The translations under genes and the position numbers were made by a program. The notes below the pieces were generated by a model. The model was not told the origin of the DNA and searched no databases. It saw only the letters and a list, made by a program, of their open reading frames with translations. This document shows, one piece after another, positions 26,201 through 35,464 of a DNA stretch of 64,000 nt. Source of the DNA: Vespa crabro (lineage: Eukaryota; Arthropoda; Insecta; Hymenoptera; Vespidae); NCBI RefSeq assembly GCF_910589235.1, contig NC_060961.1, positions 1,706,001 to 1,770,000 on the forward strand, given 5' to 3'. Each line of letters starts with the position of its first letter. The stretch's first letter is position 1.

Positions 26201-28190
26201 TAGTTTTCTCTTGCTCTTCGACCTGTGCACATCGCGATTCTCTCTTCTAAACGCCAAAGTTTATAAATTAACATTATCGATAATTCTATAAACATTTAAA
26301 CGACTTTCATTGCACGCGGGATAGAATAGAGTAATATTTAAACAATAGTACATTTATTTAAACATTAAAAAGTCTGAATCGCGCGCGGGACTTAAAATAA
26401 TTTTAATATAAACTTTTATCACTTTAAAATTTTAATTTCGGAGTAGTTGTCTCGTGCAATATAAACATAAACGCACTTTTCCACGACTTTGACAGTTCGC
26501 GAGTTAGTTTTCTCTTGCTCTTCGACCTGTGCACATCGCGATTCTATCTTCTAAACGCCAAAGCTTATAAATTAACATTATCGATAATTATATAAACATT
26601 TAAACGACTTTCATTGCACGCGGGATAGAATAGAGTAATATTTAAACAATAGTACATTTATTTAAACATTAAAAAGTCTGAATCGCGCGCGGGACTTAAA
26701 ATAATTTTAATATAAACTTTTATCACTTTAAAATTTTAATTTCGGAGTAGTTGTCTCGTGCAATATAAACATAAACGCACTTTTCCACGACTTTGACAGT
26801 TCGCGAGTTAGTTTTCTCTTGCTCTTCGACCTGTGCACATCGCGATTCTCTCTTCTAAACGCCAAAGCTTATAAATTAACATTAACGATAATTCTATAAA
26901 CATTTAAACGACTTTCATTGCACGCGGGATAGAATAGAGTAATATTTAAACAATAGTACATTTATTTAAACATTAAAAAGTCTGAATCGCGCGCGGGACT
27001 TAAAATAATTTTAATATAAACTTTTATCACTTTAAAATTTTAATTTCGGAGTAGTTGTCTCGTGCAATATAAACGTAAACGCACTTTTCCACGACTTTGA
27101 CAGTTCGCGAGTTAGTTTTCTCTTGCTCTTCGACCTGTGCACATCGCGATTCTCTCTTCTAAACGCCAAAGTTTATAAATTAACATTATCGATAATTCTA
27201 TAAACATTTAAACGACTTTCATTGCACGCGGGATAGAATAGAGTAATATTTAAACAATAGTACATTTATTTAAACATTAAAAAGTCTGAATCGCGCGCGG
27301 GACTTAAAATAATTTTAATATAAACTTTTATCACTTTAAAATTTTAATTTCGGAGTAGTTGTCTCGTGCAATATAAACATAAACGCACTTTTCCACGACT
27401 TTGACAGTTCGCGAGTTAGTTTTCTCTTGCTCTTCGACCTGTGCACATCGCGATTCTTTCTTCTAAACGCTAAAGCTTATAAATTAACATTATCGATAAT
27501 TCTATAAACATTTAAACGATTTTTATTGCACGCGGGATAGTATAGAGTAATATTTAAACAATAGTACATTTATTTAAACATGAAACATCCTGTATCGCGC
27601 GCGGGACTTAGAATAATTTTAATATAAACTTTTATCACTTTAAAATTTTAATTTCGGAGTAGTTGTCTCGTGCAATATAAACATAAACGCACTTTTCCAC
27701 GACTTTGACAGTTCGCGAGTTAGTTTTCTCTTGCTCTTCGACCTGTGCACATCGCGATTCTCTCTTCTAAACGCCAAAGCTTATAAATTAACATTATCGA
27801 TAATTCTATAAACATTTAAACGACTTTCATTGCACGCGGGATAGAATAGAGTAATATTTAAACAATAGTACATTTATTTAAACATTAAAAAGTCTGAATC
27901 GCGCGCGGGACTTAAAATAATTTTAATATAAACTTTTATCACTTTAAAATTTTAATTTCGGAGTAGTTGTCTCGTGTAATATAAACATAAACGCACTTTT
28001 CCACGACTTTGACAGTTCGCGAGTTAGTTTTCTCTTGCTCTTCGACCTGTGCACATCGCGATTGTTTCTTCTAAACGCTAAAGCTTATAAATTAACATTA
28101 TCGATAATTCTATAAACATTTAAACGATTTTTATTGCACGCGGGATAGTATAGAGTAATATTTAAACAATTGTACATTTATTTAAACATT
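23245..28190. repeat. 304-bp tandem satellite array, about 16 units
   Basis: From 24791 on, the landmark TGCACGCGGGATAG recurs exactly every 304 bases (24791, 25095, 25399, 25703, 26007, 26311, 26615, 26919, 27223, 27527, 27831, 28135). To the left, about five diverged copies keep the same spacing and words such as ATATTTAAACAATAGT, at about 23273, 23585, 23887, 24180 and 24489. The central units are nearly identical. Linked variants at four sites define unit types in the order A B A B A C A B C D E D, so a 608-bp dimer is partly established. The array ends sharply near 28190. There is no open reading frame. The family is not recognised. Confidence 0.97.
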
Positions 28191-28456
28191 AAAAATTCGA
28201 AATCCCAATTATCTAATCATTTCTCCTTTATCTTTTGTCGAGTAAACTTCTATAGTGTCTCAGGATGTCTGCGTTGCAAGTATCAACATATTTTATGGTA
28301 AATATATTTTTATATCTAATGTTTCTTCAATAATTTATACAGTTTCTTATTATAACCACGATATTAATAATTTTGTTTTTATTTTGTTTTTTCAGTACGT
28401 CATTGCAATCGCTGGGGAATCAAGGATGTTATCTTCTATTGTTTAAATATGAATAT

Positions 28457-28690
28457 CGCGAAGTAGAAGCAGTGTTTGTTCGTTCGCGTTTCGCGATTTA
28501 AAAAGCAAAAGTTTTTGCAATGTCTGCGTGCAATGCAGTCGTTAGAGTCAGTGTTTGTTCGCAAAATTTATTAATTTTTTAACAGTCGCATAGGCTGTAT
28601 TTATAAAAGACAGTAGATTTTCGCGAAGTAAATTCAGTGACCGTTCGTTAAAAAATAACTATCGCGATATAGAGTCAGTGCATCATTGAA
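28457..28690 (+). repeat. Repeated CGCGAA / TAGAGTCAGTG motif block
   Basis: Four short blocks combine CGCGA(A/T)(G/A)TA with (T/A)(A/G)(A/T)(G/T)(T/C)CAGTG and often GTTCG. They are at about 28457, 28530, 28622 and 28663. The TAGAGTCA word reappears as TAGAGTCACCGTT in the modules at 32.3-35.0 kb, which links the two ends of the locus. Confidence 0.5.
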
Positions 28691-28915
28691 GAGATTCTAG
28701 ATCAACTTCGATGTCGACCTACCTAATTTTCAACCATATGCGAATCGTCCCCTCTCTATTTCGACCTGAACGAGTGTTTTGGAGCCATCGCAGAACTTCT
28801 TAAGTAGTGAGTGAATTTTTATGTCCCTCCAATCACTCAATCATGTCGAGGACGAAAGGTCCGAATCGGCACGGGTGATTGGTTGTAATTAATTAGTAGA
28901 AGAGCATTGAGTGAC

Positions 28916-28947
28916 CACGAGTAAATTTCTTCGGTGATTTACTCGTG
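28916..28947 (+). other. Perfect 11-bp hairpin
   Basis: The arm CACGAGTAAAT (28916-28926) is perfectly complementary to ATTTACTCGTG (28937-28947) with a 10-base loop. A neighbouring pair, CCAATCAC near 28833 and GTGATTGG near 28875, could form another stem. Confidence 0.7.
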
Positions 28948-29683
28948 AATGGTTTCTTATTTTTTCATTTATTTATTAGATCAGGATAGGGTCTTCTTGC
29001 TCAAACGCGTTTATAATTATTTTATTTGGGATTTTGAATATTTTAATACATTTTTAAATATTTTACTCGCGCGGAAATAAGTAAAGAATCGATATTCATA
29101 AGTTCTAATAAAGAACGAGCAAGAAGACACTCGCGATGGATAGTCTCTGGATTACAAACGAAACTGTGGATGATTTTATTACAATAATTAAAATATTCGT
29201 TTGTAAGAAGGAACGTCCAAGGATTTACTTTATATTTTTAAATAATTATTAATTAAATATTTAATCAATTTAAATCGATACAAGAAAAGTCTCGATAGAG
29301 TCATTGGTTTTGAAAGAGAAAAATCGAGTAGAATGATTGCTAAAAAACAAAGAGACGTAGTCCGTAAGCCTAGATGATAAATTAATTAATTTTTAGCTCA
29401 GGATTTTCAGCAATTAATATACTATTATCTAATTTCTAATTTTTTTATAATTAATATCTAATTTCTCCCACGCTGCGAAAAAGTATCTTTCGAAAGGATA
29501 ATAACTTTTCAGATGCGTTAGGGTTGTATTAGGGTTTTCTTTCATTTCTTAGAATTTGTAATCAAATTTTGTCGTTACAGTTTTAGAGTGATAATCGATT
29601 AGGTTGAGGCACGAAGTAAAGAAGAGGCTATATGCCGAAGACAACATGTGGCTCAAGAGGACAACTATTAGGCTATTGAGTTA

Positions 29684-29714
29684 TTTTCGAAGGTTCACTA
29701 GGAACTTTCGAGAA
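29684..29714 (+). other. 13-bp hairpin with two G-U pairs in plus-strand RNA
   Basis: The arm TTTTCGAAGGTTC (29684-29696) pairs over 13 positions with GAACTTTCGAGAA (29702-29714) around a 5-base loop. Two of the pairs are U-G and G-U if the plus strand is RNA. On the minus strand they would be A-C mismatches, so the geometry favours plus-strand transcription. Confidence 0.65.
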
Positions 29715-30079
29715 TGGCTCTTATTTTTACCATATTAGTATTTTAATTTTACCATATTGTCACTCAAAATGCTCTTATGGTGATGGGTATAGGGGTGTAA
29801 ATTTAAAAAACTGAGACGAAGTAACTTTCCGTAAATAATATTCCCACATTGCCACGCGTACGCGAATAGGATTATTTCATATTTTATGCCTTTTTAATAT
29901 TAAACTGTTCTTTAAAACTTAATTGAATTTATGATTCTAGTTTAATAAAATCAAATTTTACGTTAAAGTCGATTGATAAATTTAGCACATTTTTTCTTTT
30001 CTAAAGTTCAATTAAATTCATAATTTTATTTTAATAAAATCGAGTTCTATATTAAAATCATATATTTATGAAATGTATA

Positions 30080-30735
30080 AGTAATACAATATTTCTTTCA
30101 GAGAAAATAATATTTCTTTAAATTAGTATTCTACATATTTCATTTTTTTTTTGTTAATTAATCTTTTATTTTTGTTAAGTTTAATTAAATTAAATCCAGA
30201 ATTTTATCGTTCGTATAATTAATTTATATATGTACATATTCTTTTCTTTTTCCTTATTTCTTTTCAGCTAGTTCCAGGTTGTGGGATCGCGAACACGAGA
30301 AGGAATAATTAATAAAGAAGATTCTCTTAACATTTAAACAATATACAATACACGTAATTTACACGTAAATTACACGTAAATTATAATTAATTAATATTTA
30401 AACAATAGGATTTTCTTAGCAACGTTATAAATATCATATACATGTATTATCATATATTATCGAGTAATAAATATAATAATATTTCTTTCAGAGAGAATAA
30501 TATTTCTTTAGGTCAGTGTTCTGCATATCCTATTTTTTTTTTTTAATTACTCTTTTATTTTTGTTATGTTTAATTAAATTAAATTCATAATTTTATCATT
30601 CGTATAATTAATATACATACGTACATATACTTTTTTCTTTCCTTATATCTTTTCAGCTATTTCCAGGTCGTAGGATCGACAACACGGGAAGGATAATTAA
30701 TAAAGAAAATTATCTTAACATTTAAATAATGGACG
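30080..30735 (+). repeat. Direct duplication of about 389 bp carrying a splice-acceptor-like site
   Basis: Two diverged copies begin with AATATTTCTTTCAGAGA and run through TTTAATTAAATTAAAT to a pyrimidine tract ending in TTTTCAGCTA. A conserved block follows with TTCCAGGT(T/C)G, GGATCG and AATTAATAAAGAA. The acceptor-like AGs lie at 30266-30267 and 30655-30656. The block after each AG is better conserved than the AT-rich sequence before it. Confidence 0.7.
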
Positions 30736-30923
30736 ATGTAAGTAAATCATAATTAATTAATATTATACTATTATACTATATACTATTATATTATATACTG
30801 TATAGTATGTACTATTGATTAATAGATATACTGTCGATTTAAAATTGAACCGCAAAGAAAATTCTCTTCACTGTCATTACTATTTGTTCTAATTTACTCT
30901 CATTAATTATCTTTTATTAATTA

Positions 30924-31964
30924 TCTCGGTTGGGACCCATGGGATAGGCCCATGGGTGAGGGCCTCTGTGCGGATTGCTGTCTTTGCATCATGTAGAGCT
31001 GCTTCTATTCTCTTATCTATATGCGGCTCTCTTTTCTATCTCATATTTTTCTTGTTTTTATTTTCTATGTCATTAATACACTCTTATTAATTATGATTCA
31101 TAGTCTCGGGTGGGACCCATGGGAGGGGCCCATGGGTGAGGGCCTCTGTGCGGGTTGCTGTCTCAGCATCATGTAGAGCTGCTTCTATTCTCTTATCTTT
31201 CTGCGGCTCTTTTTTAAGTTATATTTTTCTTGTTTTTATTTTCTATGTTATTAATATACTCTTATGAATTATGATTTATAGTCTCGGGTGGGACCCATGG
31301 GATGGGCCATGGGGGTGTGCCTCTGTGCGGGTTGCTGTCTCAGCATCGTATAAAACTGCATCTCTTTTTTTCTCTTTTCTATTTCATATTTTTCTTTTTT
31401 AATTATGTTTTCAGTTATGTTATTAATAAGTTATTTCTTTTTAATTATGTTTTTCATTATATGTTTAATTATGTGTTTTTTTGTATTTATTTGTCTTTAT
31501 TTATGTGTTTAATTATGTGTTTAATTATGTGTTTAATTATGTGTTTAATCATGTTTTTAATTATGTTATTAATATATTTTTATTAATTATGATTTATAAA
31601 TTTTAGGTAGGACATATGAGAAGCTGCGGGCTGCTGTCTCAGCATCGTATAGAACTTCATTTAAATGCATAGAAACTGCATTTTCTCTTTTCTATCTCAT
31701 ATTTTTCTTTTTTAATTATGTTTTCAGTTATGTTATTAATAAGTTATTTCTTTTCAGATATATTTTCTTAATATTTATTTAGGTTGTTTCTATTCAATTA
31801 TGTTTTCTTAATATTTATTTATGTTGATTCTTTTTAATTATGTTTTTAATTATGTTTTCAGTTATGCTATTAATATATTCTTATTAATTATGTCTTTTTA
31901 GCTTTAGGTAGGACCCATGGGATGATGCGGGCTGCTGTTTCAACTTCGTACAGAGCTGCTTCTA
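30924..31964 (+). repeat. Tandem array of CCCATGGG-hairpin modules, first cluster
   Basis: Units begin TCTCGGGTGGGACCCATGGG at 30924, 31104 and 31282 (spacing 180 and 178). Weaker units begin near 31604 and 31905. Each unit has a GC-rich head of about 100 bases (TCTGTGCGG, GCTGTCTCAGCATC, TAGAGCTGCTTCT), then a T-rich tail ending ATTAATTATGATTTATAG. Arms ACCCATGGG and CCCATGGGT pair around a 5-base loop at 30935-30957 and 31115-31137. Confidence 0.85.
31440..31570 (+). repeat. 12-bp TTTAATTATGTG minisatellite
   Basis: The unit GTGTTTAATTAT and variants repeat about eight to ten times inside a T-rich spacer of the hairpin array. The open frame over it (a run of MCLI) is a by-product of the repeat. 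Confidence 0.8.
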
Positions 31965-32130
31965 TTTTCATTACTTTCACCAGCTCTCTTATTTATTTAT
32001 ATATATTTTCTTTATATTTTACTTTTTTTTTATTATGTTTATTTTCTATTTATAATCTATATGTATATTATGTTTTATTTTATATATTTCTTTTCATTTT
32101 CTTATTTTCTCTTTAGCTTCTTCTTTTTCA

Positions 32131-33560
32131 GAATAGATCATGGAGGTATAGAGTCATCTGCGGCCGGATGATACATCGCATGGCAGGATTCATCATCGAT
32201 TTTTACGCGAGAATACGGGAAGGATAGGAAGAACACTCGCGCGCGTGTCGGCGTGCACAAGCGTGGGTGTTCTCGGGCGCGATTAAACTTCGTTTGATTG
32301 TTCGTATCGAAAACGCGAATTTAGAGTAGAGTCACCGTTTTTCTAAAACTCACGTGAATGTTCGCGGGCGCGACTTAAAAGTCCTACCGGGGGCTTCGTT
32401 TATATTTGCTCGAATATTCGATTAGATTACCTCGCGAACGCGTTTTTTTAGAGTAGAGTCACCGTTTTCCGAACACTTGCGTGGGTGTCCGGGCGCGATT
32501 AAAAGTCCTATCATGGACTTCGTTTTAGTGTTGAAATTCGGGGTGCGCGAACGGTTTACCTTGTAGTGCTGTACATAGCTAGCCGATATTATGATAATCC
32601 TCATATTTGGTAGCGGGGCGGAAATCTCGACAAATATCATGGAAAGTCTAAATACCAGTTAGCATATGTCACTTTGGATTTCAACTTAGAGTCACCGTTA
32701 TTCTAACACTCACGTGAGTGTTCGCGTGCGCGATTAAAAGTCCTACCGGGGACTTCGTTTTGTTTGCTCGAATATTCGATTAGTTTATTTAGAGTAGAGT
32801 CACCGTTTTCCGAACACTAGCGTGGGTGTCCGGGCGCGATTAAAAGTCCTATCATGGACTTCCGTTTAGTGTTGAAATTCGGGGTGCGCGAACGGTGTCA
32901 CCTAGTAGTGCAGTACATGTAGCTGATCGATATTATGACGATCATGTTATTTGTAAGCGGGGGATAATCCCTCGACCAAATATCATCGAGAGTCATAATA
33001 CTGGTTAACTCATGTCACTTCGGATTTCAACTTAGAGTCACCGTTATTCTAACACTCACGTGAGTGTTCGCGTGCGCGATTGAAAGTCCTACCGGGGACT
33101 TCGTTTTATTTCTTCGACATTTCTATTAGATTACTTCGCGAATTTGGATAGAACAGTAGAATCTACGTAATCATAACACACGTGAGTGTCGCGAACGCGA
33201 TTAATGCGCTTTGATTGTTCGAAATTCGGAAGCACGAATTCGAATGTGCTTAATAATCCGTTATGCCCGAGGCGAGAGTGTCGAACGGTAAAGCTCTCTG
33301 TAAGTGGGGTCCCTGTAGCTAAGGCTAGATACCTCCTGTTAGCTAAGTCGCCCTAGATATCCGAAGCGGAAGGCATAAGGGATCGGTATCGTGGAACGCG
33401 GATTTTAGAGTAAATTAGAGTCACCGTTAGCCCGTGGGTCTCCACATGCAGCAACTTCCACGTAGTGAGACCTGGGTCGATAATACTTGCAAAGACATAT
33501 TGTAAATTTTTTAATACAAGTATTACCGAGCGAATGGCTGCATATTGTATTACTTCTCCA
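32131..33560 (+). repeat. First copy of the structured 3' block, expanded
   Basis: The block starts at a CAG acceptor-like site and continues with GGATGATACATCGCATGGC and ACGCGAGAATACGGGAAGG. It then carries five cycles of TAGAGTCACCGTT, an ACACTC..GGGTGT hairpin and an AAGTCC..GGACTT hairpin. Two of the cycles also carry an element near 32574 and 32925 resembling GTACAT-AGCTGATCGATATTATGA. It ends with the terminal module (33240-33545). Relative to the second copy it has about 700-900 extra bases of repeated hairpin cycles. Confidence 0.8.
33261..33530 (+). other. Terminal structured module, copy 1
   Basis: Stems seen: TTATGCC 33261-33267 with GGCATAA 33372-33378; inner TAGCTAA 33316-33322 with TTAGCTA 33339-33345; GGTCTC 33437-33442 with GAGACC 33467-33472; TAATACTTG 33481-33489 with CAAGTATTA 33517-33525. 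The conserved single-stranded words ACATGCAGCAAC and GAGCGAATGGCTGCATAT flank the last stems. Confidence 0.65.
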
Positions 33561-33762
33561 ATATCTTTTCAAACTAATTCTAACTAACTAAACATTAACA
33601 CATATCCATTTTATATCGTCAATAATTCTTCAAAAGAAATATAACAAATATATTGTACAATAATTTCTTAGACAAACGAAAAGGAATTTTTTTAATCACA
33701 CTTTTATGTCCGCTATCATTTGTATTTATTCTTATTTACTCTCATTAATTATCCTTTATATA

Positions 33763-34400
33763 TCTCGGGTAGGACGCATTGAAGGGGCCCATGGAGGTTG
33801 GTCTCTGTGACGGTTACTGTCTCAGCATCCTGTCAAGCTGCTTCTCTTTTCTTATCTGTCTGCGGCTCTCTTTTCTGTCATATTTTTCTTTTTTAATTAT
33901 GTCATTAATATACTCTTATTAATTATGATTTATAGTCTCGGGTGGGACCCATTGGAGGGGCCAATGGGTGAGGGCTTCTGTGCGGGCTCCTGTTTCAGGA
34001 TCGTGTTGAACTGCTACTTTTTTCTTCTCTTTCTGGGGCTCTCTTTTCTTTTTCCGGCTTTCTTTTCTGTCTCATATTTTTCTTTTTTAATTATGTTTCA
34101 ATTATGTTTTAATTATGGTTTATTTGTTTTTAATTATGGTGTATATATGTTTTATTTATGTTATATTTATATTTTATTTATGTTTTTAATTATGTTTTTA
34201 ATCTATTTTTATTAATTATAATTTATATGCTTTAGGAAGTCCCATGGGATTATGCATGCTGCTTCACTTTTTGTTTCTTTTTCTAGGTCTCTTATCTATT
34301 TATATATATTTATTTTCTATTTGTATTTTATATATGTTTATATATATTATTTTGTTTTATATATTTTTTTGTTCTTTTATTTTCTCTTTATCTTTTTCTT
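33763..34400 (+). repeat. CCCATGGG-hairpin modules, second cluster
   Basis: Units start at 33763, 33936 (spacing 173) and near 34233, with the same heads and T-rich tails as the first cluster. The 33936 unit has ACCCATTGG (33947-33955) pairing CCAATGGGT (33961-33969): both arms changed together relative to the first cluster. Confidence 0.8.
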
Positions 34401-34405
34401 TTACA

Positions 34406-35135
34406 GTATAGGTCATCGAGGGATAGGTTCATCAGCGGCCGGATGATTCGTCGCATGGCGAGATTCATCATCGATTTCTACGCGCGAATACGGGAAGGAT
34501 AGGAAGGACACTGGCGCGCGTGTCGGCCGGCACAGGCGTGGGTGTTCTCGGGCGCGAATAAACTTCGTTTGATTGTTCGTATCGAAAACGCGAATTGTAG
34601 AGTAGAGACACCGTTTTTCTAACACTCGCGTGGGTGTTCGGGCGCGATTAAAGGTCCTACCGTGGACTTCGTTTGATTTCTTTTAAATTTCGATGGGGGT
34701 ACTTCGCGAATTTCGGCTTAACAGTAGAATCTACGTAATTATAACACACACGTGAGTGTCGCGACGCGATTAGTATTTCTAAGGAGTGCGCTTTGTTTGT
34801 TCGAAATTCGGGAAGCACGAATTCAGATGTGCTTAATAATCCGTTATGTCTGAAGTGGACGGTGCAAATGGTGGAGCTATCTGTAAGAGGTGTGTAGTAG
34901 CTAAGCTACGCATACCCTGTTAGTTAAGAAGCCAGTGCATTGAAGCGGAAAGGTATACCGGATCGGTATCGCGGAACGCGGATTTTAGAGTAGAGTCACC
35001 GTTAGCCCGTGGGTCTCCACATGCAGCAACCTCCACGTGGTGAGACCTGGGTCAATAGTACTTGCGATGTATTGAAATCTAATGATAAATCATGCAACAT
35101 AAGTACTATCGAGCGAATGGCTGCATATTTCAATG
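34406..35135 (+). repeat. Second copy of the structured 3' block, compact
   Basis: This block has the same order as the first copy, from the CAG acceptor-like site through the GGATGATTCGTCGCATGGCG block and one hairpin cycle to the terminal module. Terminal stems: TATGTC 34845-34850 with GGTATA 34952-34957; TAGCTAA 34898-34904 with TTAGTTA 34920-34926; GGTCTC 35012-35017 with GAGACC 35042-35047; ATAGTACTT 35055-35063 with AAGTACTAT 35101-35109. Sequence differs from copy 1 at many positions, yet every stem is kept. Confidence 0.75.
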
Positions 35136-35464
35136 TATTTTCAAAATTCTTTTATTCTAATTCTGATTAAATTACTTTCTAATCTACACGAAACCAATTA
35201 TTATGCACGCATTAGGAAATAACCAATAGAAGTTTATACACCGATACAATAGATACATAGTCGAGACAGTGTTTTTTTCGCTTTTATTAGTAGTTCATAT
35301 TTTGTCCATATCTGTCGCTGAAGTCGCACATACTTTGAAAAAGTAGTGAACAGTCTTAACCTATAGATTCAAAACGTGGTTGACACCGGTCTCTCGATTT
35401 ATATTGTTATTTAATATATTTTGATAATAAAAGTATATGTAATAAATCAATTAAATTATTAATA
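35136..35464. other. NOL6 upstream region
   Basis: This is the probable NOL6 promoter and 5' UTR. It is AT-rich with a slightly GC-richer stretch at about 35320-35400. No exon, tRNA or repeat was seen. Confidence 0.4.

Larger units (their letters stand above)
28200..35135 (+). ncRNA. Candidate structured long non-coding RNA locus with internal duplications
   Basis: No credible protein frame exists here. The stretch is built of repeated modules: AGAGTCA-motif blocks, hairpins, a tandem array of CCCATGGG hairpins, and a 3' module present twice. Stems are preserved between copies by compensatory changes and by G-U pairs that are valid only for plus-strand RNA. Pyrimidine tracts ending in CAG, like 3' splice sites, precede conserved blocks at 28395, 30267, 30656, 32131 and 34406. 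Downstream lies NOL6 on the same strand; upstream lies the satellite. Transcription, exact ends and splicing cannot be shown from sequence. Alternatives are a structured repeat family with no RNA product, or the leader of an unknown transcript. Confidence 0.5.

Noticed and set aside
23245..28190. CRISPR-like regular spacing
   Set aside because: Whole 304-bp units repeat with no unique spacers, and the window is clearly eukaryotic; it is a satellite.
28255..28446. 63-codon open frame at the edge of the satellite
   Set aside because: It crosses a TTTTTTCAG acceptor-like site, is low in complexity and has no recognisable protein.
31302..34625. Several 60-95 codon open frames in the hairpin-array region
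   Set aside because: They are Phe/Tyr/Ile-rich readings of T-rich spacers or of repeat modules, differ between duplicate copies and have no family resemblance.
35347..35357. CTTAACCTA as a telomerase RNA template
   Set aside because: Only about seven bases match the insect telomere repeat complement, short of a normal one-and-a-half repeat template, and no supporting promoter or pseudoknot was seen.
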